Shown piece after piece: positions 5,418 through 5,511 of a stretch of 5,511 nt of DNA. The stretch lies in assembly GCA_938091985.1 (NCBI GenBank), contig CALKOE010000395.1:1-5511 (forward strand). The letters run 5' to 3'. Made by a program: the position numbers and the translations under genes. Origin of the DNA: an uncultured Acidimicrobiales bacterium. Its GTDB lineage: Bacteria; Actinomycetota; Acidimicrobiia; Acidimicrobiales; Aldehydirespiratoraceae. Below the pieces are notes generated by a model. That model was not told the origin of the DNA. It saw only the letters and a list, made by a program, of their open reading frames with translations, and ran no database searches. Position 1 is the stretch's first letter. Each line of letters opens with the position of its first letter.

Positions 5418-5511
5418 TCAGCCGGTGAAGCTCTGCACGACGATGGGGTCTTCGAACCCCTTCACCATGCGACGCCCCGCCGGCGCGAACTCGCACTCCG
5501 GGGTGGCGTCG
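5418..5511 (-). CDS. C-terminal end of a probable class III adenylate/guanylate cyclase (partial at the right edge)
   Basis: On the minus strand the frame ending in TGA at 5418-5420 is open to the window edge and gives 30 residues, including CEFAPAGRRMVKGFEDPIVV followed by QSFTG and the stop. A strand-turn ending in G-R-x-x-KGF-x-x-P-(I/V)-x-V is typical of the end of class III nucleotidyl cyclase catalytic domains, which make cAMP or cGMP. The metal-binding aspartates and base-selecting residues lie outside the window. The gene converges on the mftD-like gene, with stop codons separated by a single base. The assignment rests on a short tail. Confidence 0.55.
   Translation of the reverse strand, partial: DATPECEFAPAGRRMVKGFEDPIVVQSFTG

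Noticed and set aside
1..5511. Mobile element, CRISPR array, tRNA/rRNA or a new defence system
   Set aside because: No transposase, integrase, tandem direct repeats, terminal inverted repeats or cloverleaf-like sequence was seen; most genes belong to familiar housekeeping or metabolic families.

Overview
The window looks like ordinary chromosome from a high-GC actinobacterium. A member of the Acidimicrobiia or a relative is my best guess, but this rests only on GC-rich codon use, GTG starts, leaderless-style promoters and actinobacterial family types (an MftD-type flavoenzyme and an MT0933-like small protein). No rRNA or other taxonomic marker is present.

Layout from left to right. (1) The C-terminal half of the ATP-dependent protease Lon (+ strand) is cut by the left edge. 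(2) It converges on a seven-helix Bax inhibitor-1/YccA-type membrane protein (- strand). (3) A two-domain VOC/glyoxalase-like protein (+ strand) is divergent from it across a 61-bp gap, in which both genes have TANNNT boxes placed as for leaderless transcripts. (4) A class III (CaiB/BaiF/Frc) CoA-transferase (- strand) overlaps the VOC gene tail to tail by 14 bp. (5) Divergent from the transferase, behind a TetR-type palindrome and a strong AGGAGG site, is a 59-residue charged protein of the MT0933-like antitoxin type, followed by a perfect 13-bp hairpin. (6) An FMN-dependent enzyme closely resembling the pre-mycofactocin synthase MftD (+ strand) comes next. (7) The last 30 codons of a gene on the - strand look like the C-terminal tail of a class III adenylate/guanylate cyclase.

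The genes alternate in direction and do not form one operon. Lon next to a YccA-like protein suggests a proteostasis theme (YccA of E. coli modulates the protease FtsH), but the two converge and are not co-transcribed. The MftD homologue would make mycofactocin, a peptide-derived redox cofactor, yet none of its usual partners (mftA, B, C, E, F) lies within the window. I found no CRISPR array, insertion sequence, tRNA or rRNA, and no convincing undescribed system. The points most worth following are the solitary mftD, the palindrome before the small orphan antitoxin-like gene, and the altered key positions in the Bax inhibitor-1 family protein.
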